DNA from: Cloeon dipterum
Taxonomy: Eukaryota; Arthropoda; Insecta; Ephemeroptera; Baetidae
Direction: 5' to 3'
DNA: 64,000 nt
Assembly (NCBI RefSeq): GCF_949628265.1
Contig: NC_088790.1
Location: 11,846,545 to 11,910,544 of the forward strand
In this document: positions 1-15,500 of the stretch, one piece after another
Layout of the letters: each line of letters begins with the position of its first letter
Position numbering within the stretch: position 1 is the first letter of the stretch
Program-made: the position numbers and the translations under genes
Notes under the pieces: model-generated
What the model was told of the DNA's origin: nothing
Database searches by the model: none
Seen by the model: only the letters and a program-made list of their open reading frames with translations

Positions 1-2830
1 TCAAATTCAAGATGAGACTACTTGTTTTTTGGTGAAATGTCGTCTTTATTATTGCTGCTGTCTAAAATAAACAATTCACACCGAGTATGGTTATTAAGCC
101 ATTTAATTTTTAAGAATCATACAGGTGGTAATTTGCTTGAGACAATGTTCCTGTCATTTCTGGTAATCGTAGAATTTGTTTGACAAATTGTATTCGAGCA
201 GCATTTATGTATGTGTATTCTTCGCTGCAACTTTGTTACTGAAAAAGTATTAAATGTAGAATCCTCTGACTGAGGAAAGCTTGGTTTTAAATTTCACACC
301 TATAAGGATCTTGTACGTGTTGGACAATATCGGAAGTTTAGAGGCTGTTTCAGCCTAAACGTTTGGAGACGAGAGTTTATAATAAGCTAACAAAATATTT
401 AAATGCGTAACATTTACCATTAGCATGAAGAATATAAGAAAAAGAGGAAATAAATTTGTCCATTGCATCACTAAACCTTCATATGAAAAGAGTTAATATA
501 AATTACACTCTAGGTTTTGCAGGAAAAGGAAATTTCGTAAGCCATATATATTAGATTATAATTTTAACATTAAAATATTTTCGTGATCTACTTACCAACG
601 CCCAACTAAAATTGCTTTCCAATTTATCACACCTGTGTAGCTCAACGTGTGATGGTAAAAATTTCAGCAGCGGAAACGTATCGCATCATTGACGTGTGAT
701 TTTCCGGATGTTAGTCCCATTTTGTTCAATAATTTATGTCGCAAAAGAGCTGTCTGATAGGCAACTTTGGAAAAAATGCATCAAAACGATACAAAATATC
801 GCTTTAGCACAGATCCAATGTATTAATTGCATAATATACACTCCACGGTTTCATTTCTAAATCATTACTTTTAATTTGTTTTTATTATTTCACAATATTT
901 TTAAATCCCCAACAAAATACGCAAAATACCGATATTAATAATTATTTTCCAAAGCATATGAGATAAAATTGTGTGATGGTGAAGCAGTGAGTGCACACGA
1001 GGCTTGCAACATATTTTTATTGATCAGAATTAGTTTGATTAATTAATAGTGCATTTCACAGCCTGAATTTATATCCAGCACAAGTTCAGTCCAAAGCAAT
1101 TGGGGTGGACGTCAAACTAGCGATAAGTGGTGTTGAGGTCAATATGTTTATAGCAAAGTTGAACATTTTCTTGTCTCCCACAAAGAGCAATAAATTTCAA
1201 TGTCCTTCAACAGTCAAGTAAAAACTATCTAAGTTGTTGTACGTACGCTTCAAAACATTTTACGCAAGGACGTGCAGATATAAATATTTTATTCAAGTTG
1301 AAAGGAGGAAAATTGAAAAGTAAAAACGAAAGGTATCTTTGTTTATTGATTAATTGTTTATTGAAAATTTGTATATGTTGTGAATACATTAAATTGCGAG
1401 TATTTGAAGAGACGAAACAGCGTTATTTTCTCGTGGACATGTACTTCACTTTCACCTGAGATAAACAGAGACTTTCAATTCTATTAGCTACTTATATTTC
1501 CTGAAAATTTTATTAATTAGACACGATCATATAGGAAATTAACTGAACAGTTTGTGCAAAATCTACTGATTAAAGTAAACGTATGATTAACATGATTAAA
1601 AAACATGATCTAATTGGTCGTTGAAACGGAAACTTGTGAGTAATTGAAGTCAATGTATAGTACTCAAGTGAATAATTGTATCTCTTTTTCGCAGATTGAT
1701 TTTGTATAAAAAGGGCAAGCTATTTCTACAATATGAAAATATGGGATTCATCATTCTTGCCTATGAGTTAAATGCTCATGAGATCACTAAGTCAACATTT
1801 GTTCCTACATTTGTTTGATACAGAGTATACTAATAATTTAATTATATGTACATTGATGCAGGATAAATATTTTTATGCATTTTTAAACTTACAGTTGATA
1901 ATCTCGATCGCTATAAGATTTTCAGGCTACGTTGCATAAGTAGAAGTTGTTATAGTTTAATATCACATTTTTGAAGGTGATGAGAAACAATTTTAACAGG
2001 AATTTTCAAACGGTCAGTTTCCATAAAACCCATGCTCTCAACTCCCCTGACTCGTTTTCTAGATTGAATACAAAATTGATCCTTTGAGTTGTGTTTTACT
2101 TTCACTCAATCTGAATTATATAACATTATTTTCGGTATTAGCAATTTATTTTCGCGCAATTGTTAGTGTCTGAAGCTTGAAGCCTCTGTCCATTTTTTAT
2201 ATTTTCACTCTGGATTCAGATCAATTCACTATACAGTACATTCTAGATGCGGAATAATATCGTCTGATATGCTCAAATTAAAAGTCAATACTGTTGCGTT
2301 CGAAAAAAAATCTCTAGGGATGTGCAATGACTTGCGATCATCGTTTTTTTTCTGTGACTAGTTTTTAATGCGTGGACTATCAAATGAGAACGAATGGCGT
2401 ATTTGCGATATGAAAATTTAATTTCCACTGATCATTAGTGACTTTGAAAGGGGGTTTGCCTAAAAACGTCGAATTTACCTTCAGGATATTGCTCCTGCAA
2501 CACTCATTTTTATTTTGTTTTTATGAACTAACCCCTTTTCAACATAACATTAAAAAGAAGTCTGACAAATTGTTGTATTTGTTGTAATAATTATTTGTTC
2601 CTAAATTTATTTTCTACAAAAAAATCTATTGTTGCGAATTACTCAAAATATCGTGATTTTTTTCTCTGCTCGTAAAATTTTAAATTCTAATTTCATCTTA
2701 AATGCAAATTAACCAAAATAAAACCCGATGATATAATTAAAAATCAAACTAAATGGGGACGCTCTCGGCCATTGGGGATGTCAAACATTTTACAGTTTAC
2801 GCAAATATCGGATTAAGTACGCCGTTAACC
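1..2830. other. gene-free AT-rich stretch
   Basis: I see no open frame with coding composition, no GC-rich block and no convincing splice-bounded exon on either strand here. It lies downstream of the minus-strand membrane-protein gene, whose last exon ends at 2961. Confidence 0.5.
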
Positions 2831-2854
2831 CTTTCCAGTTTCACCAAAGATGCA

Positions 2855-2860
2855 TTTATT
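2855..2860 (-). terminator. poly(A) signal of the membrane-protein gene
   Basis: A perfect AATAAA on the minus strand lies about 100 bases past the stop codon at 2961-2963. It would give a short 3' untranslated region ending near 2835. Confidence 0.5.
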
Positions 2861-2960
2861 CAAATTAGTGTTCGCAAATTTCGGTATAGTCTTTTTTAAA
2901 AAACTAACGCGACGAAAAATTCGATAATTTCTCCAGCGGCGGTGGCTGCGGCAGCGATCG

Positions 2961-5900
2961 TCAGTAGATGCAGTCGGAAGAGTCGTCGTCGGCCACCCTG
3001 ATGATGGGGATGTCTTTGAGGTCGGCGAGCTTGGCGTCGGCAGAGAGAGCGTCGCCGTCGACGCTGAACGGCGGCGACACGCGTCGGTGCCGCTTCAGGT
3101 AGTGCAACTCGAAGTCGCTGGAGCGGTGCTGGTGCAGACGTCGCGACAGACGGTGCTTGTTGGCGGCACACTCGGCCTCGTACGTGGGGTCACACCGGCT
3201 GAACTCGCGGAACAGGGCGTCCGACTTTTCGTCCACGCTGTAGTCGCGCGTCTGCAGTGACGAGTACACATACTTGTTGTGCCTGCAAAATTAAAAATGA
3301 AAGAATCTTTCAGATTAAAACAATTTCGTGGACTGTGAAATTTTAACTGTGATCTAGATTTCATTTTGTAGACTTGAGAAACTCAGATTTGGTGTCACAT
3401 TAAGAAAATTATGTCTGGTACACAAGATATTATTAAATCCCACGAAGTCAACTATTCAAAATTAAAATATCACATTTTCCTGTTTCAATATTTTACATAT
3501 TTCATCTTCATAACCAATCAGTTATTTGAAAATATTCGCACTACAGCAGTATATTTTATAAATTTTGAAGTTTATCAAGATTAAACTTCTAGATAGCAAA
3601 TTCATGCCGATATCTAGATTTTGACCTTCAGGTTCACGTCAGGGTTAGGACCTGAGAGTTGAACCTGGCTTTTTATTGGAAGAGCGTAAGTGCCTGCTGA
3701 GTAGTTAGAACATAAAAAATTGAATTTTTCTACGAGAAAATTTTCAGTTCAAAGGCAAATCAGGGTTGATCAGCTTCAAGCCAGAAATCAAACTTCAAAC
3801 CTTAAGTAAGGAGGTACTATAATGTATAAAAATTGGTGAACTCAAGCAGAATTGCTAAAAGAATCTAAAAAAAATTTCCAAATGCTTTCAATAACTCGTG
3901 GAAATAGCTCTGGTCAACTCTTTTTCAATAAATGCTGTCAAGAGGTCTCAGCCGCGAGATCAAAGGCGGCGGCTGGCCATTTTCACCAGCGGCCGGTGTC
4001 TGACAATATTTTAAACGTGGAGTTTGATAGTGTTTAACGGCCGGAGGCGCATCGCAGCGCGGCTGGTTGAGACTTCTATACTGTCTAAAATTCAGTCCTA
4101 TACCAATCATTTTTTTTTTGTAGATGGATGCCATTAGTTTACCAGTTTTGATAAAGACTCACCTGAGGTACCTGGGCATGAGCACCGTTTTGCTCCTCTT
4201 GGGCACGATGGTCGCGGTGGTGACGGAAGAGGGCGAGTCCCCACCGGATCGCGAGTCCGTCTCGAGCTCGTTGACCGACTCGAAGTATAGCGAGTCGGGC
4301 GTGCGGCGGCCGGTGGCGCCACCGTGGAAGTCGCGGCGCCGTTTGGCCGCTTGCTCCTCCGCTTCAGTCTTGGCCTCGTCCAGGTCGATGCTGTCCTGCT
4401 TCTGGCACAGCCGCGGCGCGCAAGTCGTCTCGAAGCTGCGGTAGCCACTGTCAGCGCGAATCTGCTGTAGCTTCCCGTGTCCCGTCGACTGCCCTCCGCC
4501 CTCGCCTAGGCTGTCCGTGTTGTCCGTTGTACTCTCGAAGCTCGTTGTCAACTGCGAAAGAGAATATTAGTTAAATATTAATTACAATTCATGCAGGTTT
4601 CTTTTAAATTTGTATTTTTAATAAACTAAAAAAAATTTTTGTTAGTTAGATATTTTTGTGCAAAAGTGAACCCAAAAACATTATAAAGAATAGGACTACT
4701 TTAAATTTTATATATCCTCCAATGTGAATCTGTTTGTTCAAAACCAATTTTCCGATACCATCATAAATTTATGTGGGCGGTAATTTAAAAAAGGTATCGT
4801 TTTCCAGAGTTGAAAGATGAGCAAATTATGCAAACTGACCTGTTCTAGTCTACTGGCGTCTGTTGAGGAGCCTTCAGTGTCGACAGTCTCCACGGAGTCG
4901 AAGCTACTGTTTTCGATGACCAGCGGCTGAAAGGTGGCGCCACCTTCCTTGCGCCGCAGCCGCGACGTCAGAACGTTTTTGTAGGTTTGGCGGCGTGACT
5001 CGTAGGACGGCAGCTGCAGCAGGTGCGGTGGCCACCGCACCGGCAGATCCTCGTTCAGCAGAGGCTCCGTGTTTGACTCGAACGAAGTCGTGTGACTCGT
5101 TGCCGGGTCTGAAATTATGCAATTATTTGTGATCGAGTGTTTTTGTTTAATTATTAGGTAATTTTTAAGAGCAGATTAGTATCTGCATATGAGTTCGTTT
5201 TATTTGGATTTCAGAGTAAAGAAATAAATAAAAACGAAAAGATTTCGAGAATAACTAAGTAAGACCCACACTTGTATTCGGTTTGTGGAGCCTAAACCCG
5301 TCTAAAACCTCCAAAAGCAGTCTAAATTCATCCAAATTGCTTATGAAAAAAATGAGAAAATTGATCTAAAGTGGCGTTGCATGCAAGATTTCTTACAAAT
5401 ATTCTATTTTTCAAATGATTTTCAATAGAATAAAAAGTACTGATTTTCAAAACTGTTGGTTCTAGAAGTAAAATACTTGTCAAATAAATGTCAAGGTTTA
5501 ATTATTTATTACTACGTCATTTAAGTCAGTTGCTAACTTCCAAAGAGCGTGGTAAAGTTATGAGTCAAGAAAAATTCCCGGGCGTGGTGCATGTTTTAAA
5601 CCAAAATACGCCATTAAACCCGTTGGAATTTGACCTCATAGCTTTTTACTGACACAAAAACACCATGTACAATAATGGCAACAAAAAGCCTTTGGATTGG
5701 GAAGAAAATCTCTGAAAAAATATTAGCAAAAATAGCCTAAATTGGCTCAAAAACCGCAATAAATATCTCAAAACTATCTTTTTTGTGGCAAAAATATCAT
5801 TAATTAATTTCACATAAAACTTTTTCATCATTTCCATTTTCAAAGTTGTCAAATTATTTGGAGGGCAAGCTTATCGTTACCTTAAGGTCTAATTATGATG

Positions 5901-8900
5901 TTACTGATATTTCGACTTCTCATTTTTACTTAATTAAATATGAGTTTTTGGGGGAAAAGGGATGCCTTTTCTTTTAACGTTCACCTATTCAAATTATTTC
6001 TGGTCGCACTCGTTTTTATCCTCAATTTTCATTAAAACGCAAACAAATAATTCACAAACACGCTCAAAGCCATAGTGAAATTCAGCCCAGAGTTCTTGAT
6101 AAATAATGACGAGGAAAAGCTTTTCACCAGCATTGCCAATTAGATAAGATCAAAACAAGCCACAAAAAGCTGTCTGCTTTTCCTGCTCGGGAAAAACGGC
6201 GCGGTGGAGTGGGTATGCAACCGGCACGAGGTGTGCGTCGCGCGGGTTGCCTGCGGATCTATTTCGGTACCTGGCGAGAGGTCGGCCGGTGAGTTGAGGA
6301 TGGGCTCCTTCTCGAGGGGCGTGCTATTCTTGGTGTACTCCTGCTGCGCGTTGACTTTGACCCTCGACAGCTCTTGCGACGGTGGCGAATCGCTGATTTC
6401 CTCGTCGTCCTCCTCGAATGTCGCCCGCAGCTCCCACAATTGTTTGTACTGCAGCTGCGCGTGTTGAGGGAAAACGTGTTCATTTTCTTTCTTACGCGTC
6501 CGACGCTTTTATGTGACTATCTAAAGAAAAGAAACTCACCCGTAAGTCCTCAAAGTCGGCGGCGGCGTTGTGCTCGAGCATGTCGTCCAGGAAGTAGTCC
6601 ACCATTCCACTCTGCGCGTTTACCTGCGTCACACATTTACGTTTCTTTTTACATTCGTGGAAAAATCGAAACGCCCGCTTTGTGCACACTCTGCTTGAGA
6701 TTGTTATTTATGGCTGTGTATACTGAACTGCACTGTTTGCAATTACGTAAGAAAGTGGATGAGGTTGGAAATTTTAGATGTAAAAATAATACTTGCGTTG
6801 ACAGTTTTTCTTTTTTTGTTTTATAATGAAAATATAAATCATATAAACACATTTTGGCTGATTTAATTTGTGATTTAGATTTTATACTGGCAAACAAATA
6901 AGGATTTGGAGGCTCAAAGTGAATTGATTAAGAATTTCCTAATTAAAACTAAGGTGTGATTTTTAAGGTAAAATACTACTGATCTGAGGTCCCCGGGGCC
7001 AAAACAGCCACAATATACATTATAAAACCGTATGAAATCACTTTCCTTGCAACCAATCCCCTTTGAACCACCAATTTCTGTTTTTTTGCTTTTAGGACTA
7101 GCCACGTTAAGATCTGATTTTTTAAATTTTGTATAAAAATGCTAGTGAAAATTAATTGATTAATTTTACACATCCTTTTAAAAGTTTTTATTCAACAAAA
7201 AGCTCTTCAGTTTTTATAAGTCATTAATGACTGGTTGAGCATTGGATTGTGCTTTGAATAAATATTTTTTAATTTTAATTTATAAATTTCAAATTGAGAG
7301 ATGAGCGAGAGGACAAACCTCCTCGAGGCTGCCAGTGTCATTGTAGCGGACCTTGCCGCCGCCGTCGCTGGACTCGTCACTGAGCTGCTTTTTGGATAGC
7401 TCGTCGCGGTAGTGGTAGAGACCCATCTCCAGCGGCGTCCAGTCGGTGCTAGGTGCGCGGTGCGGTGGCGAGCCATCATCCCACTCCATCACCACCTCCA
7501 GCGCGCCCTTGCTGCCCGACACAAAGAGAAAGCACACGTAAGAGCAGACTCGCGTCGAGCAGATTGATTTCCATCACAACACCCTTTATGTTTATTTATT
7601 GACCTCGCGTGTGACATCTTTTGCGCCTTCACATAGTTATTTTCTCCTCAGACACCGGTCTATTTCGATACCACCACCAAAGATTTAATTTTGTATTACT
7701 GTCGCTCGCTTGAAATTATTTCCATGTTTTATTTTTATTATTTCGAGGGGCAGCATACGTGCCGAATAAATAAATCGATTGTGACTTATTTGATTTTAAA
7801 TTTGAAGGTTGTAATGGAAAGCACGAAAGCGGAAGGGCACAAGAGAATAAGGGATTGATATTTCGCTGTCCGGTGTGTGATGAGGCATTTAGAACAAATT
7901 TTGGAGCACAATATCTCAAGTTGTTAGTGGTTTAATTTAAAACGTAATATGTGCATTGGATTCTTCTTGTCAAGCACAATTGAATGAAACCTAAATTTAA
8001 GGTCGTCGGTCAAGGTCTTGCGTTTGCAAATCGCAGAATATAAAAATCTCAACAATTTTTCGGGTTTTTATAGTAAACTGCTGATATTAATTTGTGCGCG
8101 TTGATTTTGCTCGAAATAAGCCCTAACTGTCCCCTATTTTCTCTTTCCATTCAAATTTTGGTAAACAAAAATGTTGCGCTCATATTCAGTTTAGTTTATT
8201 TTAGTTTTAATATAACATTTTACCTGGCTTCCCTGGAAAGTTCCTTGCGGGGCGTGCGCCTGGGCGAGTTGATGGCCGGGGAGACAGCCGCTGCGGCCTC
8301 AATGGGGCTGTCAGGGGGCGAGGCGTGCTGCTCGGCCTTGGGCCTGCGGAAGCTGCCGCGCGGGCTGAGCACACTGCTGCAGCTGCCGCTGAGACGCACG
8401 CTCACCTTGGGGTGGTAGCACTCGTCCGGCTCACTCTTGTCTACGCTAACCTCCACCTGCTGCAACGCAACGCGCAGACAAACTTGAGCTACCGGCCGAC
8501 AAATTAAATTCCAAGCCGCCCTCGTCGGCAGTGGCGTCACGTAACACAGCGACGCAAATAAATGTCCGTGCCGGCGGAGGAAAAATTCCACGCACTCGGG
8601 CAAAAACAATTTGCCTGCGTGGAATAAATAAAATTGGTCCCCTAGGGAATGGCAAAGTGTGGATAAAAAAACGAAACAAACAATTGCTATTCAACGTTTG
8701 GACTCTGATGAGTTATTTTCAAATCGATGACTTGTCAAATGGTCAGTGATGTTATTGATTCATGATTTTAAAAGTTAGTTCCAGGAAATAATTGAATCGA
8801 ATGACGGAAAACTAATTGAAATGATACGAACATCAACGCTCTCTAATATGCAACGAAAACACTAATTTTACTTGAAGTACCCCCGATGTTTAAAAAAAAA

Positions 8901-11900
8901 TTAATTTTAAACGTTTCTATGAAAATGGTGCAAACTAAAAACGTATCATTTTTCTTCTCTCCCGCAGTTTTTCTAATAAACAAAGGGGTGAAAGAGGAGA
9001 AAATGAAGAAAATAGAACGCGCAGCGCGCTCGTTACACGTCTATTTTTAGGCTTCGTGGCGAGAAATTACGATGCAAATGCTCTGAGAGCATGGGCAACA
9101 CACCACACGTACACTCGCACGAAAGCACCCCTCCCACCCCCGCGGACCTAATAAATTCGACAGCAAATCGAAGCGCGCCAGTGAACTCTGTGCCAGGCTG
9201 GCCCGAAAAACTGCAGGAATAAATCAATCTTTTTCTACGCACTAAATATTTATATTATTTTTAAGAGAATTTGAGGACAAAATTTTACTAAATTCTCGGG
9301 AGGAAGAATGCGATAACCATTCAGTGGAAATTTCAATACTAATCTTCCAACCTACAAGCGTTAAAAACGGAAAAATCTTTATTAATATTCCCTGTATATT
9401 TCCCTCACTTCAAACATCTTAACGAATTATTTTTTCGCGACATCATGAAAACAAAAAGCATCACTGCGTTTAGGAGGTTAGCGATTTTGTTGGGGAAAAC
9501 AAATGGAAAAAATTTACTGATAGGCAGTACCAGCTAAGATTAATCTCCGTTATTTTCATTTTTCTTAAAGAAATGTTGATGTAGGGTTGGATACATTTTC
9601 GTTGGGCGAGTTGACCGATTTTCAGCCTAGCCTGTAGGGCATGTGGGGCTACTCACCTCAGAGGCGTTCAATTCGGCGGTGCTTTGGCGGGCGAAGAACG
9701 GCGACACCACTGCCTTTATCGACAATTGACGTTGCAGCACCACGCTCCGACTATTGTCCTCGCTTGCAGCACTATCAACACACATTTCCAAAATTAAAAT
9801 ATCAATAGACTACATGTAGGTGATGCTCCCAGTTTGTTTTTGAGAGGAGTTGTAATTTTTTAACCACGATTTAAAACGCAATTTTACTATCCGTTCCAAT
9901 GGAATATCTTAATTTTTTAACATACAAAATTTGTATTGAAGAACAGCTTTCTTCTAGAAAGGTTCATTTTCTTCTATGCTATTCGAAGGTAAAGAGTGTT
10001 GAGAACTGTTGACATTTTTAGCACTTTTGTATAACACTCAAATTTTCTTGGGGGGAAGTTTTTTGCTTTGTTCCTGCTTTGTTTGTGTTTTGTAAGATTC
10101 AAAACAATCCAGGCCAAAAATAGCTTTTTTGCGAGGGTTGAAGAGGTGCTGAGTTATAATGAAGGGCGGCCTTTTTATAACTTGAACCCTTACGCGTGCA
10201 CGCGCCACACAGCAAGCACAGATTTAACAGTCCTTCAACGTACAGGCTGGTCTACTTATCAAGTCACGAATAAGTGGGTATAAACTATAGCTTGCGATAA
10301 ATACAGATCTCTCTAGAAATACCTTTAAACTGTCTAAAAATATAGGACATAAAAGGAGGGATCGGAACGCGTCCAGATTCTCGAATGCTTTTTGCTCTAA
10401 TGGGAACTAAAATTGAAATCAATACCTACTCTCGATAAATAAAATTATAAATTATGTAAGAGGGACAGTTCTAGGTAGAAACTTACGGGCCCTACTGTAT
10501 TTTTTGCTAAAAAAAACTCATCAACGAGAAAAACTGAAGCTTTTTGTTCTCTATTTAATGCTCAACTTGCCCACCCACGCACCGAGTAAACAGAATCATT
10601 AAAAGCGCGTGTTTCCATTGGCTGCTACCCGTTTCCCTGTTATGAAAAGCTGTTGCAGCGTTCCACTGGAAAGGTATGCGTGTTGAAAGAGTCTAACGAT
10701 TACCCAACGTTGACTTTTAAAAGCAGGTGCATCTCAAATTATAAGTATTTTAATTGGTACGGTACTTTTAAAAGATTTTTTCAAAAATGTAAAATTTTCA
10801 AGTCCCGTTTGAAGCCCATGACTATTTTTAGGAATAGTTGCAACGAAAATCATAAACCAGATTTGGAATTGATTATTTACCCTTTTTAAATCATAAAAAA
10901 ATGCATACGGCAAAAGGTTAAGACAAAACAAAATTATATCATCAAATTATTTAATAAGCGGAAAAATATTCCTTATACGTTTGTAAAGAAAAGTCAGACC
11001 ACCATATTTGTTTACTGTAGCGTTTACGATTCTCGCACTTATTCCGCAGAGGAGTAACGTTCCCAGCACTGCAGGGTCGCTCTCTGAGAATGGAAAAATA
11101 AAGAAAAAGAAAGAGTCAAGGCCGACTCGTGTGGCACAATTTTTCACTGTCGCCCCTTCACCTTTTTGTCTCGCTCACGGTTCTTGACCATTGTGCCGCG
11201 CGAATTCGTGTTCTATCGCTTTGTTTTACAATATACGTGAGTTTATACATGCATCATGCAGACCAGGTGGCAATTAGAATGCTTATAAGACAAGAATAGA
11301 AAAGGAGCACGTGTCGAGGAGGACTTTCACTTATTGCCACCCTAAATTTAGACTTCGTATGCATCTTTTGGTTTCGAAATGAAACTTTTATGGAGTGACT
11401 GCATAGCTTAATAGGATCAAAGACTGTTTAGAAAATTTATAGTCTACAAATTATATTTTACAACCCAAATATTTATTGGTGAGATTCATAATGATCATCT
11501 ATTTTTGTATTAATCGTATCAACAAATACAATGGTATAAGCATCAAGAAAAAATTGATTTGAAACCTAAGTTTCATACATATCAATTTGGAAACCGGAGC
11601 AGTTAAAAATTTTGAAGCCACACAATCTTTTTTAACTCCCAGAACAAACTGGATGAAAAATGATTAATTACTTAAATTCATTGAAAACCATAACCTTTAT
11701 TGTAGAATTTTTAAAAATCCTGTAAGCACCGATAATGATTCACGTTTTAAGGGTGTTTATTCGACTTTAAAGATGCTGATTCGCAATAAACTCACTTTGA
11801 ATCTAAATATGTGTTTTGGCTCTAAGGATGGTTTGCAGACCGTTCAAGTGGGGCTCAAAAGCTTTAAAATTACGTGGTACAGGTTTATATTTCATCAAAT

Positions 11901-12593
11901 GCCCAGAATACAAATATATGATAATTTCAAATTCATAGCCTCTTTTCCTGATTCCCCTTGAAAATTTTAATCTCAATATTAAATATGCCCCTTGAAAATT
12001 TTCAAGGGAGTGTAGTGGTATTATGGTGTTTAAAAATGTAGATAATCGAATCAAAAATATTCCGAAGATACAAATAAATTTTTTACCTATTCATAAGTAG
12101 TTAAAATCCTTAAAAAAGTCAGAATATCCTCAAAATATTTAATTTATATGGCAAAAACAACGCGTGTATTTATTCATGTTTATAAAAGTTTTGAAGCTCA
12201 ACGGAAATTTTCAATATCGCAAATAGTGAATTTTGTAAAGCATCTTCATTATTTATTTTTTACCAGATATTTTAACCTAGTCTCAGAAGCATGAGTATAT
12301 ATTCTTTATTGTTTTAAACTTGTTTTTTTTTATATCCGAATCACACAAAAATAATGTGGAATAAAATAGCTGAGTCGGAAAATTGCTCCTGATCTTTCCA
12401 AAAAAATTGGAAAAAATCCATTCGAGTGGACACGTGCGGATGCTGGACCGTTTTCTCACCCGGCGAAGGAGGGTTGCTGCTTGGGCGCGGACGGGTGGAC
12501 GACGTGGCTCCAGCCTTGCCACGCTTTCCACGCCTCGTGCACGCCGAAGCAGCTCTTGAGGTTGCACTGCACCGCCTGGCAGCAGAACCACAT
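2961..12593 (-). CDS. same gene, short soluble isoform starting in exon 6 (about 641 aa)
   Basis: An ATG at 12593 opens the frame MWFCCQAVQCNLKSCFGVHE and runs to the donor at 12460 in the phase needed by the exon at 9771. The eight downstream exons are those of the long form. This product lacks the membrane helix but starts with a cluster of cysteines (positions 4, 5, 10 and 15) that could be acylated. The exon sits under a GC-rich, promoter-like block extending upstream to about 12960, which supports a separate transcription start. The frame stays open upstream of the ATG, so the ATG is chosen from the island position and the N-terminal look, not from a stop. Codon use from here to the end is strongly coding (C- or G-ending third positions). 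Confidence 0.55.
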
Positions 12594-15500
12594 CGCGTAG
12601 GTCGGTCGGCTCGTCCGGCCCCGGAGGTCAGCAGCAGCAGCACCGGCCGGACGCCATTCAGACGCAGCACTGAATGGAGCCGGAGCCGCCGCCGCTGTGC
12701 TCTAGTGGCTTTGCTGCTGCCACTGCGCCTCTGTCGTAGTCTTTGACGTCATCGCCGCACAATCGATGCCGTTGCTGCGCTTGTCTGTGAATGCACACGC
12801 GCCCCCGCCTGCCCGACCCCCGCGCAATGTTTTTTCTGCACCCTGTGTCGCCCACGTTTCGCCCTTGCCCACATTTCTAATTATTAGGCCACTCGTGCTT
12901 TTTACTCCACTTTTGATCGCGTCACGGCGCAACACGATTCGTGAAATTTACGGTGCGGAACGAAATTGTACACATTGTGACTTACAACCTGCTCTTGAGT
13001 GATACATTTTCTAGACTTCAGAACCGTGACAAACGATAATTTCTATGAATTATACCACGAAGCCATTTTTGCGATCAATGCGGATAGATTTTGCACTTCG
13101 GTCTGCTGTAAAATGGCCCGTGTAAACAGGATGTAATCTGATTTAAAAGAATGTAAAACAATTTTCAACGTGAACTGCCGTGGATGCAGGTTTTAAATTT
13201 AGATTGGATATTCGGGAAATTATTGTATTACCAAAGCAATCACCTACAACATAATTTTCTTTTTTGCTGATGTAATTTTTTGTATTGCAATTCTTAAATG
13301 TTTACCGCCATTTTTTGATTGGGCTTTCAAGTGGATTGATGATGGGCCAAAGTGGAAAGTAAATTTACATCGCTAGAAAGTAGTAGTGTCATAATTGTTG
13401 GAACAATAAGCAATAATCAAATACTAGTGAGGCCAAGCCATTAGATCAAATTTTGTCAATTTTCTACGCTTTTGACCTTTTATGTACAACAGTTTTTTTA
13501 TTCTTCTCGACGAATTTTATCTAACAGACAATGCCTTGTGATGGGGAAACTTTTTACGAAATAAAATAAGAATTAATGTAGGGTGGCAAGTGCTTCCCAT
13601 GGTTGAGAAGTGGTTTAAGTGCTGGCAATTAGGAATATTTCATTTCACTATTTAATGTTGCTCTCATGAGTATGCGCTATGGATGCAATCATTAATAACT
13701 GGCAATGTCGACAGTCTGGAACAACCTCAGACGTATTTCGCTGTTGTAGACGACATTAATAATATTTTTGAAAGATTTTGTATACGGATTTCACGAGACA
13801 ACAAAATGATATCAAGAAATGCATAACATGACACAATCTTACTCCTGGAAGCTGGAAAGGGACTCAATGATTTCGATTGCAATCCACTTCTAGTACTAAA
13901 AATGGATTTGGTGAAGATCTTATTAGTTTCTTGTTTTAAATTTCAAACTTTTTATTTTTTGGGTATTTTCCTTAACCTGTTCAGGCAAATTCCAATGACC
14001 GTTTTGCGATTTCCGATTATCATTTGGTGAACTTCAGATATCATTCGGACAATATCCTTTGGGGGGGGGGGGGGTCCTGTATAGTGCATTTGGGTTCACA
14101 AGAAAGGATGACAAGAAAGATCAACTATACAAAAGCATAATCAAGTCGAGAAAAACTGTCGAAAAAATTGACGAAATCTGGATATTGATTGTTCCTAATG
14201 ATCTAATTACAAAAATACCACAAAGCGTACCACAAAATGATCTTTTAAAAGTATCACTTGCTACGACTGATAACACTGTGTGATGTGATCTGTACATTGC
14301 CTAAAATTATTATTCCCTAAAATTGAAGAGTAATATTTTGAATTGACAAAATTTTTACTTATTTGATTTCAAAAAAGTATCTGTCTCTTAGGAAGCGTTT
14401 GACGTCATTTTTAACGACTATCCAACATCATAAATTAACATTGATAGATTAGTCATGCAGGTCATGCTGTATTACTCATCGATCAATTGAAAAGAGGAAA
14501 TTTCCAAATTCGACTGGGAGCGTGGCGCAGAGGGTGCGAAATTTGCAGTTGCGTGGCCCGGCCAGATTTTGCGCAGCGTTTTCCGAAAGCGCCGAGTGAT
14601 GACGTCAGCGGCGCGTCAGCAGTGTCGGGGTGGCCGGGGCCGCGCCGCGCTGCGTAATTGTTGGGCAAGCCGTGTACCGCATTCGCCCTCCGACGCCCTC
14701 GTCCCTCGCCCGGTCGCGTGACTTGCTCGCTCTCAGACTCGATTCACAAATCGCTGGCTGGTTGCCTGCCTGCTCTTCCGCACGTTTCCAATCGATTTTG
14801 TCGCTCAATTAATTTTTGTTTAAAATTCAAAGCCATATTCCACTCATTTCACCAAACCAACAAGTAGTTTGAATATTCTGCTGAGACGGAGGAAGAGAAA
14901 ACTCCAAAGATCTCTCAGCATTCCATAGTCTGTTGGGTATATTTTTTTATCGAAATTTGTTACACCTAAATTTCAATTGCGGGTATAATTTGAAAATCAG
15001 AGATGTGCAAAATCCAAAAATTATATTCAGGTCTCAGCCGCGCAATTTTTAGGTACGGTTGACAATTTTTAAAAGCGAAGATTGATTGTGCTTAACTATA
15101 CCTGAAGGGCCAGAGACCAATTTTTATCTGACTCTATACACTTTTTTCTATTTTTTCCCTGAATTTGACTGGTGGCTGGCGTGGGTGGCAGTTTGGCCAA
15201 ATTCACAGAGGCTGGCTTGTGACCACTTGACCCAAAATTAGCCGGCTGGCTGAGAACTCAACAAAATTTTTCAATTTTCCTGCAGGTTATGGCACCTACC
15301 TCGCATTGTTTTAATTTATTGGGGATCACACACATTTTGAATGTCTCAATATTTTAAAATTCCCTCGATTAAACTACAGTCCAAAACAAAAAATTCATAT
15401 CAATCAAATTTGTCAAAAAAACATGGAAACGTATGGAACGTATCAGAATTTCTGTTAAAATTGGTAGGATATGATCTGACAGTCGTCTGTGACTTGGTAG

